Positions 42,570 through 51,287 of a stretch of DNA of 64,000 nt are shown in pieces. The position numbers and the translations under genes were made by a program. Origin of the DNA: Gaiellasilicea sp963707575 (lineage in GTDB: Bacteria; Actinomycetota; Thermoleophilia; Gaiellales; Gaiellaceae); the NCBI GenBank assembly GCA_963707575.1, contig OY970171.1:2852001-2916000 (forward strand), given 5' to 3'. How positions within the stretch are numbered: position 1 is the stretch's first letter; every line of letters starts with the position of its first letter. The notes beneath the pieces are model-generated. The model had not been told where the DNA came from, did not search any database, and saw only the letters and a list, made by a program, of their open reading frames with translations.

Positions 42570-42640
42570 CTGCGGGACTAGGATTCGAACCTAGACTACT
42601 CGGTCCAGAGCCGAGCGTCCTACCATTAGACGATCCCGCA
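42570..42640 (-). tRNA. tRNA-Gln (anticodon CTG)
   Basis: 71 nt. Acceptor arms TGCGGGA and TCCCGCA pair; U1-A72 is usual for tRNA-Gln. The anticodon stem CTCGG/CCGAG encloses CTCTGGA with anticodon CTG; the T arm is TAGGTTCGAATCCTA. No encoded CCA. It lies 27 nt after the HD-fold gene and before a T-tailed terminator. A TAAACT hexamer (complement of 42658-42663), 17 nt upstream, is probably its own promoter. Confidence 0.95.
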
Positions 42641-42667
42641 AGGGTCGTGCGCGGCTCAGTTTAGCGA

Positions 42668-43573
42668 CTAGGTTTCGAGCCTGTACACGGGGACGAGGCG
42701 CTTTTCGGCCTCTGTGTCGATGTGCGCGATCACCTCGACATAGGGCTCGAGACCCGAGCCGCGGAGCTTCGCCTTCAGCAGCCCGTCCACCTGGAAGAGA
42801 CCCGAGGAGTTGTTCATCACGATCTCGATCCGCACCGGGTGCGTCTCCCCGTCGCCGATCGAGACGTCGTCGATCGCGGCCGCCGAGAGGGAGTGCATCG
42901 AGACACGGCCGCGCTCGAAGGGGATCCGGGAGCGGCCCTCGGCCATGTCGAGCGCGTCCGCCACGCGAAGGATGCCGGCCTCGAGTGCGAGCGGCTGGCC
43001 GTCGGCGCGATGGCTCGTGATCGCCTGCAGCACCTCCGAGACGACGACGGTCAGCTCGGGCTCCTCGTAGATCCCGTCCAGCAGCTCACGCAGCTTCGGC
43101 TCGGCGAGGAAGAGCGAGAAGTCCTCGTGCCCGTGCCGGTGCACCGACATGCCGATGCAGTGGAGCAGCGCGGAGAGGGTGACGATCACCTCCGCGTCCT
43201 CGCGGTCGAGCGAGAAGTCGCGCACCACCGACGGCTCGACCCCGTGCTTGAAGAGCTGGCGCAGGATCTTGAGCGCAATGTTCGCGACGATCTGGATGTG
43301 CACCCAGGAGTGGTCGTTGATCTCCAGGCGCACGACCGCGTTCACGTTCGAGACGTGCCACCAGCCTTTGAGCTGGCGGTCCTCGTTCACGCGCTCCATC
43401 ACGCGGCGGAGCTTGCGGTTGCCGCGTACGGGGAGGTTGATCCGCATCTGCGCGACCGCCTGGGCCGGGGTCAGCCGGGTCTCGCGGCGCACCTCCGCGG
43501 GAATCGGCTCCTCGATCCGCTGCTCGGTCTCGGCGTCGAGGTTCGGGTCGTCGGACGGGTCGAGCTCGGTCAT
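42668..43573 (-). CDS. HD-superfamily phosphohydrolase-like protein with altered HD motif
   Basis: 301 aa. The core VTLSALLHCIGMSVHRHGHEDFSLFL aligns with the HDIGxxVHRxxHE segment of HD/PDEase-fold proteins, but the defining Asp is Cys139 here (His138 kept). The second metal region AGILRVADALDMAEGRSRIPFE retains the conserved Asp. Without the HD aspartate catalysis may be lost or changed. The N-terminus (TELDPSDDPNLDAETEQRIEEPIPAEVRRETRLTPAQAVAQMRINLP) is acidic and probably flexible. ATG at 43573 overlaps the RDD gene stop. Confidence 0.8.
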   Translation of the reverse strand: MTELDPSDDPNLDAETEQRIEEPIPAEVRRETRLTPAQAVAQMRINLPVRGNRKLRRVMERVNEDRQLKGWWHVSNVNAVVRLEINDHSWVHIQIVANIALKILRQLFKHGVEPSVVRDFSLDREDAEVIVTLSALLHCIGMSVHRHGHEDFSLFLAEPKLRELLDGIYEEPELTVVVSEVLQAITSHRADGQPLALEAGILRVADALDMAEGRSRIPFERGRVSMHSLSAAAIDDVSIGDGETHPVRIEIVMNNSSGLFQVDGLLKAKLRGSGLEPYVEVIAHIDTEAEKRLVPVYRLET

Positions 43574-44040
43574 GAGAGCCTGACCACGACGCTGCGGGCG
43601 ACCTTGTCGTGCCAGGTCTGGCGCCTCGTGTCCCACAGCGGCCAGAGGTGGTCGAGGATCCCCGGGAGGTAGAGCAGCCACCAGAAGAGGGTTGTCGCGA
43701 ACCAGCGGCGGAAGGCGCGGGGGTAGCCGAACGCACGCTCCGGGTGCTCGTCGTCCACGACCTTGATCCCGAGCGCGATCTTGCCGATCGTCTGGCCGCG
43801 GTTGCCGATCATCAGGGTGTGGTAGATGCCGGGCGCCAGGATGAAGGCGACGAAGATGAAGGCTGCGCTGCCGTCGAGAATCGCGTCGTTCGCCTCCTCC
43901 AACCCCACGGCGGACATGACCGCGACGGCGGTGACCCCGCCGACGATCAGCCCGTCGATTGCCACCGCCACGAGCCGTCTCGCCCAGCTTGCGTAGGGCG
44001 GCGACGGGGTGCTCGACTCGTCGCCGAAGGACGTGCTCAC
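43570..44040 (-). CDS. RDD-family membrane protein
   Basis: 156 aa, three predicted membrane segments. ASWARRLVAVAIDGLIVGGVTAVA is the RDD N-terminal motif (Arg, Asp, Asp pattern) and NRGQTIGKIALGIKVVDDEHPERAFGYPRAFRRWFATTLFW the second conserved block. Function in general unclear; some members are Na+/H+ antiporters. A TAGACT hexamer 7 nt before the GTG start indicates a separate leaderless transcript with the HD-fold gene. Confidence 0.9.
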   Translation of the reverse strand: MSTSFGDESSTPSPPYASWARRLVAVAIDGLIVGGVTAVAVMSAVGLEEANDAILDGSAAFIFVAFILAPGIYHTLMIGNRGQTIGKIALGIKVVDDEHPERAFGYPRAFRRWFATTLFWWLLYLPGILDHLWPLWDTRRQTWHDKVARSVVVRLS

Positions 44041-44047
44041 GGCCCCG

Positions 44048-44053
44048 AGTCTA
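44048..44053 (-). promoter_or_regulatory. Predicted -10 of the RDD-HD unit, embedded in the ABC gene stop codon
   Basis: TAGACT on the minus strand (complement of 44048-44053), 7 nt before the RDD gene GTG. Its TAG is also the stop codon of the upstream ABC exporter gene. Confidence 0.5.
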
Positions 44054-45859
44054 CGCCACCTCCGCCGCCCAGTCGCCGTAGAGCCTGGTGTAGAGGCCGC
44101 GCGCGGCGATCAGCTCGTCGTGCGTCCCCTGCTCGACGACGCGGCCGTGCTCGAGCACGACGATCAGGTCGGCGTCGCGGATCGTGGAGAGCCGGTGCGC
44201 GATCACGAAGGCCGTGCGGCCGGCGAGCAGGCGGCGCAGCGCACGCTCGATCTGCCGCTCGGTGCCGATGTCGACGGAGGAGGTCGCCTCGTCGAGGATC
44301 AGGATCCGCGGGTCCGCGAGCAGGGCGCGGGCGAAGGCGACGAGCTGCCGCTGCCCGAGCGAGAGCCTCGTGCCGCGCTCGCCGAGCTCCGTCTCGTAGC
44401 CATCCTCGAGCTCGAGGATGAAGCCCTCCGCACCGACCGCCTGCGCGGCGGCGGCGATCTCCGCCCGCGTGGCCTCCGGCCGGCCGAAGGCGATGTTCTC
44501 GGCGACGCTCGACCCGAACAGGAAGCCCTCCTGCGGCACGATCCCGAGCTGGCGGCGGAGGGAGCGCTGTGTGACCGTGCGCAGGTCGTGGCCGTCGATC
44601 GCGATCCGGCCCGCAGTGGGGTCGTAGAAGCGCGCGATCAGCTTCGCGATCGTCGACTTGCCGGCGCCCGTGTGGCCGACGAGTGCGACGGTGGTGCCGG
44701 CGGGCACGTCCAGATCGAGCCCGTGCAGCACTTCCGGGAACTCTGCGCCGTAGCCGAACCGGACTCCTTCGAAGGAGACGCGACCGTCGATCCGCGGCAG
44801 CTCGATCGCGTCGTCGGCGTCCACGACCTGCGGCTCCTCGTCGAGCACCCCGACGATCTTGTCGAGCGCCGCGATCGCGGAGAGGAACGTGTTGTAGAGC
44901 TGCGAGAGCTGCTGGATCGGATCGAAGAAGTTGGAGAGATAGAGCGCGAAGGCGAAGAGCGTGCCGGCGCTCATGTCGCCGTGGTAGACGAGCCAGCCGC
45001 CGTAGCCGAAGACGATCGCGGTCGCCGCCGACGAGAGCAGGTCGACCGTCGGGAAGTAGATCGCGTTGAGGACGGTCGTCTCGTAGTTCGCGTTGCGGTA
45101 GCGCGTGTTGACGCCGCGGAACGCGCGCTCCTGCACGGGCTCCCTGGTGAACGACTGGACGACGCGCATGCCGGCGATGTCCTCGGCAAGGGTCGCCGTG
45201 ACGAGCCCGAGCCGCTCGCGCACGTTCCGGTAGGCGCGGTTGGAGCGAGTGCGGAACCACGCCGTCGCGATCGCCATCAGCGGCAGCACGGTCAGCGTCG
45301 CGAGCGCCAGCCGCCAGTCGAGGAAGAAGAGGACGATCGCCGTGCCGCCGAGGAGCAACGTGTTCTGCACGAGGCTCGTGACGCCGTCGGTGACGAGCTG
45401 GTCGAGCGCCTCCACGTCGTTCGTGATCCGGCTGATGATCACCCCGGCGCGGTTGCGCTCGTAGTAGCCCATCGAGAGCCGCTCGAGGTGCCGGAAGAGC
45501 TTGTTGCGCAGGTCGGCGAGCACGCGCTCGCCCGTCCAGCCCGTGAGGTACGTGTTCGCCGAGGAGAGGAGGAGCGCGGCGACCGCGGCGACGAGGAAGA
45601 GGACGACGATCGTGGTCAGGCGGCCGAGGTCGCCGTCGTCGATGCCCTCGTCGATCGCGAGCTTCGCCAGGTACGGAGGCGCGAGCGCCACGAGCGTGTA
45701 GGCGAGCAGCGTCACGATCGCGAGCGTCGTCCGCCCGCGGTAGGGCAGGGTCAGTCGCGCGAGCAGCCCGATGCGGCGGCGCGTCCGGCGCCACGACCAG
45801 TCGGTCACCGCGCCGCCCTTCTCCTCCGTGAGGTGGCCCCCGGGCTGCCAGACCTTCAC
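44051..45859 (-). CDS. ABC exporter half-transporter (permease-ATPase), consensus Walker B, degenerate signature
   Basis: 602 aa: six-helix ABC1 membrane domain (residues about 30-330) followed by the nucleotide-binding domain. Walker A GHTGAGKST, signature TRLSLGQRQLVAFARALL (Gly-to-Leu in LSGGQ), Walker B ILILDEATSSVD with the catalytic Glu, and AHRLSTI. It pairs with the upstream half-transporter, whose signature is normal but whose Walker B Glu is Asp. This asymmetry is typical of heterodimeric drug or lipid exporters. GTG start overlaps the partner's stop. Confidence 0.93.
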   Translation of the reverse strand: MKVWQPGGHLTEEKGGAVTDWSWRRTRRRIGLLARLTLPYRGRTTLAIVTLLAYTLVALAPPYLAKLAIDEGIDDGDLGRLTTIVVLFLVAAVAALLLSSANTYLTGWTGERVLADLRNKLFRHLERLSMGYYERNRAGVIISRITNDVEALDQLVTDGVTSLVQNTLLLGGTAIVLFFLDWRLALATLTVLPLMAIATAWFRTRSNRAYRNVRERLGLVTATLAEDIAGMRVVQSFTREPVQERAFRGVNTRYRNANYETTVLNAIYFPTVDLLSSAATAIVFGYGGWLVYHGDMSAGTLFAFALYLSNFFDPIQQLSQLYNTFLSAIAALDKIVGVLDEEPQVVDADDAIELPRIDGRVSFEGVRFGYGAEFPEVLHGLDLDVPAGTTVALVGHTGAGKSTIAKLIARFYDPTAGRIAIDGHDLRTVTQRSLRRQLGIVPQEGFLFGSSVAENIAFGRPEATRAEIAAAAQAVGAEGFILELEDGYETELGERGTRLSLGQRQLVAFARALLADPRILILDEATSSVDIGTERQIERALRRLLAGRTAFVIAHRLSTIRDADLIVVLEHGRVVEQGTHDELIAARGLYTRLYGDWAAEVA

Positions 45860-47616
45860 GCGGTCTCCTTGAGAAGGCCCTGGATCAGGCCGTGCTCGTG
45901 GATTTCGCGGAAGACGGCGTTCGTCTTCAGGAGCTCCGTCTGCGTCCCGCGCGCCGCGATGCGCCCGTGCTCGAGCACGACGATCTCGTCCGCCAGCGCG
46001 ATCGTCGAGAGGCGGTGGGCGATGATGATCGTCGTCCGGCCGCGCATCGCCTCGGCCAGCCCGGCGCGGATGCGCGCCTCGGTGGTCGCGTCGACGGAGG
46101 CGGTGGCGTCGTCGAGGATCAGGATGCGCGGGTCGATCACGAGCGCGCGTGCAATTGCGAGCCGCTGGCGCTGACCTCCGGAGAGCGTGATCCCGCGCTC
46201 ACCGATCACGGTGTCGTACCCCTGCGGCAGCTCCTCGACGAACTCGTGCGCCTGCGCGGCCCGCGCCGCCAGCTCGACTTGCTCGTAGGTCGCGTCGAGC
46301 ACGCCGAAGGCGATGTTCTCGCGGACGGTTGCGGAGAAGAGGAAGGGATCCTGCGAGATGACGCCGATCTCGCGCCGGAGCGAGCGTCGTGTGACGTCGC
46401 GCACGTCTGCGCCGTCCACGAGGATCCGGCCGTCGGTGGCGTCGTAGAAGCGAGGCACGAGTGCGGCGAGCGTCGTCTTGCCGGAGCCGGTATGGCCGAT
46501 CAGCGCGACCGTGCGCCCCGCGTCGATCTCGAGCTCGATCGCCTCCAGCACGGGACGGCCAGGCGTGTAGGCGAACGAGACGCCCTCGAAGCGGATCGTT
46601 CCAGGCCCGGCCGGCAGGTCGGTCGCACCCGGCCGGTCGTCGACGCCCTCGGGCTCGTCCATCACCTCGAAGATGCGCTCGCCCGAAGCGGTCGCGCGCT
46701 GCGCCTGGCCGACCCACATCCCGAGGCTGCGGAGCGGCACGATCAGCATTGCGAGCAGGAGGTTGAAGAGGAAGAACTGGCCCAGCGTGAGCGAGCCGTC
46801 GACGACCATCCGTCCGGCTGCGAGCAGCACGGCCGCCTGGGCGAGCATCGGCAGGAAGGCGAGCAGCGGCACGTAGAGCGCGCGCTGCCGGAACGCCCGC
46901 ACGGTCTCGTTGAAGACGCCGCCCGACGCGCGCTCGAATTCCTCCTGGCGCCGTTCCTCCTGCGCGAACGACTTGACGACATGGACGCCGACGATCGATT
47001 CCTCCGCCACGGTCGCCACCTCGCCGAGCCGCTGCTGGACGTCGCGCAGCACCGGGTGGGAGACGTGGCTGTAGCGGTACGCGACCGCGACGATCACCGG
47101 AGTGATCGCGAGCGCGATCAAGGCGAGGCGCCACTCGACGACGAACAGGACAACAGTGACGGAGACGATCGTGAGCGCGTGCTGGAAGAAGAAGATCAGG
47201 CCGAACCCGAGGAAGAAGCGCACCGCCTGGAGGTCGACCGTCGCCCGCGACATCAGCTGCCCCGTCTGGTGACGGTCGTAGAAGCCGAACGAGAGCCGCA
47301 GCAGGTGCGCGTAGAGGCCCTCGCGCATGTCGCGCTCGATCCCGAGCGCCTGGCGTCCCGAGATCAGGCGGCGGCCGACCATCAACGCCGCCTTCACGAT
47401 CCCGACCGCGAGGATCGCGACCACGACCCAGGCGAGCGTCTCCGTCCCACGCTGATCCTCGATCCCGTCGATCGCCACGGAGACGAGCACCACGATCGCG
47501 ATCGCAGCCGCCTGCGAGCCGACGGCGAGGATCGTCGAGACGATGAGCGAGGTCTTGTAAGGCCGCAGGAAGCCGAGCAGCCGGCGGAAGGTGCGGCGAT
47601 AGGGGACGGTGCTCAC
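45856..47616 (-). CDS. ABC exporter half-transporter (permease-ATPase), degenerate Walker B
   Basis: 586 aa, six membrane helices then the nucleotide-binding domain. Walker A GHTGSGKTT, canonical signature ITLSGGQRQRLAIARAL, Walker B ILILDDATASVD with Asp in place of the catalytic Glu, and AHRLSTIALADE. Together with the protein encoded downstream it forms one consensus and one degenerate ATP site. GTG at 47616 overlaps the uracil-DNA glycosylase stop. The long open frame continuing upstream is not part of it. Substrate unknown. Confidence 0.93.
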   Translation of the reverse strand: MSTVPYRRTFRRLLGFLRPYKTSLIVSTILAVGSQAAAIAIVVLVSVAIDGIEDQRGTETLAWVVVAILAVGIVKAALMVGRRLISGRQALGIERDMREGLYAHLLRLSFGFYDRHQTGQLMSRATVDLQAVRFFLGFGLIFFFQHALTIVSVTVVLFVVEWRLALIALAITPVIVAVAYRYSHVSHPVLRDVQQRLGEVATVAEESIVGVHVVKSFAQEERRQEEFERASGGVFNETVRAFRQRALYVPLLAFLPMLAQAAVLLAAGRMVVDGSLTLGQFFLFNLLLAMLIVPLRSLGMWVGQAQRATASGERIFEVMDEPEGVDDRPGATDLPAGPGTIRFEGVSFAYTPGRPVLEAIELEIDAGRTVALIGHTGSGKTTLAALVPRFYDATDGRILVDGADVRDVTRRSLRREIGVISQDPFLFSATVRENIAFGVLDATYEQVELAARAAQAHEFVEELPQGYDTVIGERGITLSGGQRQRLAIARALVIDPRILILDDATASVDATTEARIRAGLAEAMRGRTTIIIAHRLSTIALADEIVVLEHGRIAARGTQTELLKTNAVFREIHEHGLIQGLLKETA

Positions 47617-48230
47617 GGTTCCGAATGTATCCGCGCGAGCTCGCGCCGCACGTGCGTCAGAGCCTTGCCGAGGCGGGCGCGGTTGGCCGGCTCGTTCAGC
47701 CAGCCGCTCGCGCCCGAGGGATGCGGCAGCGGAATCACGATCGCTCCGTCGTGTTCGTAGCTCTTGCCGATCGCGTCGGTCAGCGTCTTGACGCCGAGCA
47801 GCTGCCGGAGCGCGAGCCCGCCGACCGTGACGATCAGCTCGGGTCGGAGCAGCCGGAGCTCCCAGTCGCGCCAGAAGCGGCAGAGCTCCTGCTCGCGCGG
47901 CGACGGGGTGCGGTCGCCGCGTCCGGAGGCGGGGCGGCCGGGGTAGCAGCGCGTCACCGAGGCGCAATAGAAGAGCTCGTAGAGCTCGTCCCCCTCGAGC
48001 CGGAGCCAACGCCGCAGCGTCGCGCCGGCGCGGCCGCGCCAGGGGAGGCGCTCCTCGCCCTCGACGACGCCGGGCGCCTGGCCGAAGAGATACGCGCGCT
48101 GGGCCGCGCCCCCAGGGGCGCGAACCGGCCACGATTCGAGTGGGTAGCCGGCCTCGACGCAGGCGCGGCAGGTCGCCAGGTCGCGTTGCAGGGACGCGAG
48201 CGAGCGGTACGAGCTCCTGCGAACCGTCAC
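47613..48230 (-). CDS. Uracil-DNA glycosylase superfamily protein (family 4/5-like)
   Basis: 205 aa. The active-site loop is FGQAPGVVEGEERLPWRGRAG and the C-terminal loop PLPHPSGASGW. Four Cys in the positions expected of an iron-sulfur cluster are seen (ATCRAC, FYCASVTRC, ELCRFW). It removes uracil or related deaminated bases from DNA. GTG start overlaps the methyltransferase stop; the coupling of a DNA repair gene to an exporter looks like simple operon packing. Confidence 0.88.
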   Translation of the reverse strand: MTVRRSSYRSLASLQRDLATCRACVEAGYPLESWPVRAPGGAAQRAYLFGQAPGVVEGEERLPWRGRAGATLRRWLRLEGDELYELFYCASVTRCYPGRPASGRGDRTPSPREQELCRFWRDWELRLLRPELIVTVGGLALRQLLGVKTLTDAIGKSYEHDGAIVIPLPHPSGASGWLNEPANRARLGKALTHVRRELARIHSEP

Positions 48231-48820
48231 GAGGTCGAGCGGACGACGACGAACCAGTGGCCTTCGTGGAGCACGGCGCCGCCGCCGAGCTCCGCGGCGA
48301 GCCCCGAGCCGGTGAAGTAGCGCTTGTAGACGCTCCAGCGGGAGCCGTCGTCGAGCTCGCGCACCTGCTGCTCCTCCGGCTCCACGTCGTCGCGCAGCGC
48401 CGAGTCGACGACGACCAGCTCAGGCGCGACACGACGCGCCTCCGTGAGGAAGCGCGACCGCTCCGGCTCCTCGAGATGGCCGTAGAAGTGCCCGGTGACG
48501 ATCCGCTCGAAGGCGCCGTCGGCGAACGGGAGCCGCAGCGCGTCGCCTTCCACGAAGCCTGCGGTGGGGACTCGGCGCGCTGCATGCTCGAGCATCGACG
48601 GGCTCGCATCGAGGCCGGTGACGTGGCCGGGGAGATGCTGGGTCAGGTAGCCGGTGCCGCAGGCGACATCTAGCGTCCTGGCGGGCGGCAGCTCCGTGAG
48701 CGTCGCGACCAGCGCCGCGCGCTCCTCCTCCCAGCCCGGACGTTCGCGGTCGACGAAACGGCCGGTGCCCTCCCACCAGTCGTCGTACTCGGGCGCCCGG
48801 GCCTCGTAGTACTCCTTCAC
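48227..48820 (-). CDS. Class I SAM-dependent methyltransferase
   Basis: 197 aa. It starts KEYYEARAPEYDDWWEGTG, then motif I TLDVACGTGYLTQHLPG, GLDASPSMLEHAARR and EGDALRLPFADGAFERIVTGHFYGHLEEPER. GTG at 48820 with TACCCT 6 nt upstream; first gene of a minus-strand operon (methyltransferase, UDG, two ABC halves). Small-molecule target unknown. Confidence 0.9.
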   Translation of the reverse strand: MKEYYEARAPEYDDWWEGTGRFVDRERPGWEEERAALVATLTELPPARTLDVACGTGYLTQHLPGHVTGLDASPSMLEHAARRVPTAGFVEGDALRLPFADGAFERIVTGHFYGHLEEPERSRFLTEARRVAPELVVVDSALRDDVEPEEQQVRELDDGSRWSVYKRYFTGSGLAAELGGGAVLHEGHWFVVVRSTS

Positions 48821-48825
48821 CGCTC

Positions 48826-48832
48826 TAGGGTA
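48826..48832. promoter_or_regulatory. Shared bidirectional -10 core for ftcD and the methyltransferase operon
   Basis: tagggta reads as TAGGGT on the plus strand (48826-48831, 7 nt before the ftcD-like GTG) and TACCCT on the minus strand (complement of 48827-48832, 6 nt before the methyltransferase GTG). The whole intergenic gap is 18 nt. Confidence 0.6.
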
Positions 48833-48838
48833 CGACCC

Positions 48839-49714
48839 GTGCTGGAGTCGGTGCCGAACTTCTCGGAGGGACGCGACGCCGAGGTGGTGGACGCGCTGCG
48901 CGCCGCGCTCGACGCCCCGGCGCGGCTGCTCGACGTCCACGTCGACGCCGACCACCACCGCTCCGTCTTCACCCTGGTCGGCGAGCCCGAGGTGCTGGCC
49001 GCGTCGCTGCTTGCGGGCATCGCCGTCGCGCGCGACCGGATCGACCTGCGCCGCCACGAGGGCGCGCATCCGCGCACGGGAGCGGCCGACGTCGTGCCGC
49101 TCGTGCCCCTCCGTCCGGAGGAGATGGCGACGGCGAGGGAGACGGCGCTCTCGCTCGCGCGCCGCATCGGCGACGAGCTCGAGCTGCCGGTCTTCCTCTA
49201 CGGCGAGTCTGCGCCCGGCCGCGGCCCGGCGTTCTTCCGGCGCGGTGGGCCCGCGGAGCTCCAACGGAGGATCGACGCCGGCGAGCTCGAGCCCGACTTC
49301 GGCCCGCGGCGGCTGCACCCCTCCGCCGGCGGTGTGATCGTCGGTGCGCGGCGCGCGCTGATCGCGTTCAACGTCGACCTCCGTGGCTCGGTCGAGGTCG
49401 CGCGCGAGGTGGCGGCGCTCGTGCGGGAGCGGGACGGCGGCTTTCCGGGCGTGCGGGCACTCGGCCTCGACCTGCCGCGCGCCGGCGTGGCCCAGGTCTC
49501 GATGAACGTGGAGGACTGGGAGGCAGCCGCACTGCACGAGATCGTCGCGCGCGTGACCGCGGAGGCGGAGGCCCGCGGCGCGGAGGTGCTCGGGTCGGAG
49601 CTCGTCGGGCTGATGCCTGCCGGCGCAGCTGTGGCGGCCGCCGGCTCGCTCCTCCGGATCGCCGGCTTCGACGCCTCGCACGTGCTCGAGCTGCGCCTCC
49701 TGGAGGACGGCTGA
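48839..49714 (+). CDS. ftcD: Glutamate formimidoyltransferase (FTCD N-terminal type)
   Basis: Transfers the formimino group of N-formimino-L-glutamate to tetrahydrofolate, the last step of this version of histidine breakdown. 291 aa, the single-domain form. LESVPNFSEGRD is the family hallmark; HVDADHHRSVFTLVG, HEGAHPRTGAADVVPLVPL with the catalytic His, GPAFFRRGG and PDFGPRRLHPSAG follow. GTG at 48839. It leads the hut genes (hutH begins 40 nt later), so no HutG or HutF-type enzyme is needed. Confidence 0.93.
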   Translation: MLESVPNFSEGRDAEVVDALRAALDAPARLLDVHVDADHHRSVFTLVGEPEVLAASLLAGIAVARDRIDLRRHEGAHPRTGAADVVPLVPLRPEEMATARETALSLARRIGDELELPVFLYGESAPGRGPAFFRRGGPAELQRRIDAGELEPDFGPRRLHPSAGGVIVGARRALIAFNVDLRGSVEVAREVAALVRERDGGFPGVRALGLDLPRAGVAQVSMNVEDWEAAALHEIVARVTAEAEARGAEVLGSELVGLMPAGAAVAAAGSLLRIAGFDASHVLELRLLEDG

Positions 49715-49742
49715 GCTGCCTATTCGCGCGGCGGGCCGAAGC

Positions 49743-49748
49743 TAGACT
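49743..49748 (+). promoter_or_regulatory. Predicted leaderless -10 element of hutH
   Basis: TAGACT, 6 nt before the GTG at 49755. Confidence 0.5.
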
Positions 49749-49754
49749 CGCCCC

Positions 49755-51287
49755 GTGATCGCGAGTCCTGCGCTGACGGGCGACGACCTCCGGATCGAGG
49801 ACGTCTGGGAGGTCGCGGTCGGAAGAGCACCGGTGGGTCTCGCCGATGAGGCACGCACGAAGATGGACGCGGCTCGCGAGCTCGTCGATCGCGTGGCGCG
49901 CGGGGAGCACACCTACGGCGTCAACACGGGCTTCGGACGCTTCGTCTCGCGGTCGATCCCGGACGAGCAGGTGGAGGAGCTGCAGCTGCGCCTCCTCCGC
50001 AGCCACGCGTGCGGCGTGGGGGAGCCCTATCCGCCCGAGATCGTCCGCGCCGCGATGCTCCTGCGCGCAAACGCGCTCGCAAAGGGTTACTCCGGTGCGC
50101 GCGTCGAGACCGTCGAGCTGTTGATCGAGTGCCTCAACCGCGGTGTCCTCCCGCACGTCCCCGCGCGTGGCTCTGTGGGCGCGAGCGGTGATCTCGCCCC
50201 GCTCGCGCATCTCGCGCTGCCTCTCGTCGGAGAGGGCCGCGCCACGGTGGAAGGCACGCTCCAGTCCGGTCGCGACGCTCTCGCGGCCGTCGGGCTCGAG
50301 CCGATCCGGCTCGTCGCGAAGGAGGGCCTCTCGCTGATCAACGGCACGCAGTTCATGGCCGCGATGGCCGCGCTGGGCCTCGTCCGCGCCTGGCGGCTCG
50401 CGCGGACGGCCGACCTCGCGTGCGCGCTGTCGCTCGAGGCCCTCCAGGGCTCCCGGACGAGCTTCCACCCCGCGATCCACCGAGCCCGTCCGCTCCCGGG
50501 CCAGCAGGACTCCGCCGCGAATGTGCTGCGGCTGCTGGAGGGCTCGGCGATCATCGAGTCGCACCGCTGGTGCGACAAGGTGCAGGACGCGTACTCGCTG
50601 CGCTGCGCGCCGCAGGTGCACGGCGCCTGCCGCGACCTGCTCGCCTACGTCGACGCGACGGTGACGGTGGAGGTGAACGCGGCGACGGACAATCCGCTCG
50701 TCCTCCTGGAGGAAGAGCTCGTCGTCTCGAACGGGAACTTCCACGGGCAGCCGCTCGCCTTCGGGCTCGATGCGCTCGCGATGGCCGTGGCGGAGCTGGC
50801 CAGCATCTCGGAGCGGCGCGTCGAACGCCTCGTCAATCCGTCTCTCTCCGAGGGCTTGCCGGCCTTCCTCACGGTCGAGGGAGGGCTCAACTCCGGCTTC
50901 ATGATCGCGCAGTACGTCACCGCCTCGCTCGTCTCCGAGAACAAGGTGCTCTGCCACCCTGCGAGCGTCGATTCGATCCCGACGAGCGCGGGCCAGGAGG
51001 ATCATGTCTCGATGGGCAATGCGGCCGGCCTGAAGGCGCTCCAGGTGCTCTCGAATGCCGAGCGCTCGCTCGCAATCGAGCTGCTCGCGGGGGCGCAGGC
51101 GATCGAGTTCCTGGCGCCGCTCGAACCGGGGCCGGGCGTGCGCGCGACGCACGCGGCCGTCCGGGAGCTGTCCGAGCGGCTGCGGGATGACCGCCCGCTC
51201 GCCGACGACATCGAGCGGGTGGCGCAAGCGGTCGCCGACGGATCGATCCTCGCCGCGGCCGAGAGCGAGATCGGGGCGCTTCGGTGA
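49755..51287 (+). CDS. hutH: Histidine ammonia-lyase
   Basis: Deaminates L-histidine to urocanate. 510 aa. The Ala143-Ser144-Gly145 triad that cyclises into the MIO electrophile is in RGSVGASGDLAPLAHLALPLVG. YGVNTGFGRF, NGTQFMAA, QDSAANVLR..., CAPQVHGACRD and DNPLV are conserved hallmarks. GTG start. The stop overlaps the small membrane protein start. Confidence 0.96.
   Translation: MIASPALTGDDLRIEDVWEVAVGRAPVGLADEARTKMDAARELVDRVARGEHTYGVNTGFGRFVSRSIPDEQVEELQLRLLRSHACGVGEPYPPEIVRAAMLLRANALAKGYSGARVETVELLIECLNRGVLPHVPARGSVGASGDLAPLAHLALPLVGEGRATVEGTLQSGRDALAAVGLEPIRLVAKEGLSLINGTQFMAAMAALGLVRAWRLARTADLACALSLEALQGSRTSFHPAIHRARPLPGQQDSAANVLRLLEGSAIIESHRWCDKVQDAYSLRCAPQVHGACRDLLAYVDATVTVEVNAATDNPLVLLEEELVVSNGNFHGQPLAFGLDALAMAVAELASISERRVERLVNPSLSEGLPAFLTVEGGLNSGFMIAQYVTASLVSENKVLCHPASVDSIPTSAGQEDHVSMGNAAGLKALQVLSNAERSLAIELLAGAQAIEFLAPLEPGPGVRATHAAVRELSERLRDDRPLADDIERVAQAVADGSILAAAESEIGALR

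Noticed and set aside
45856..48609. 917-codon version of the ABC exporter half
   Set aside because: The upstream part is a shadow of the glycosylase and methyltransferase genes. The GTG at 47616 with a 4-bp overlap and the family N-terminus define the real start.
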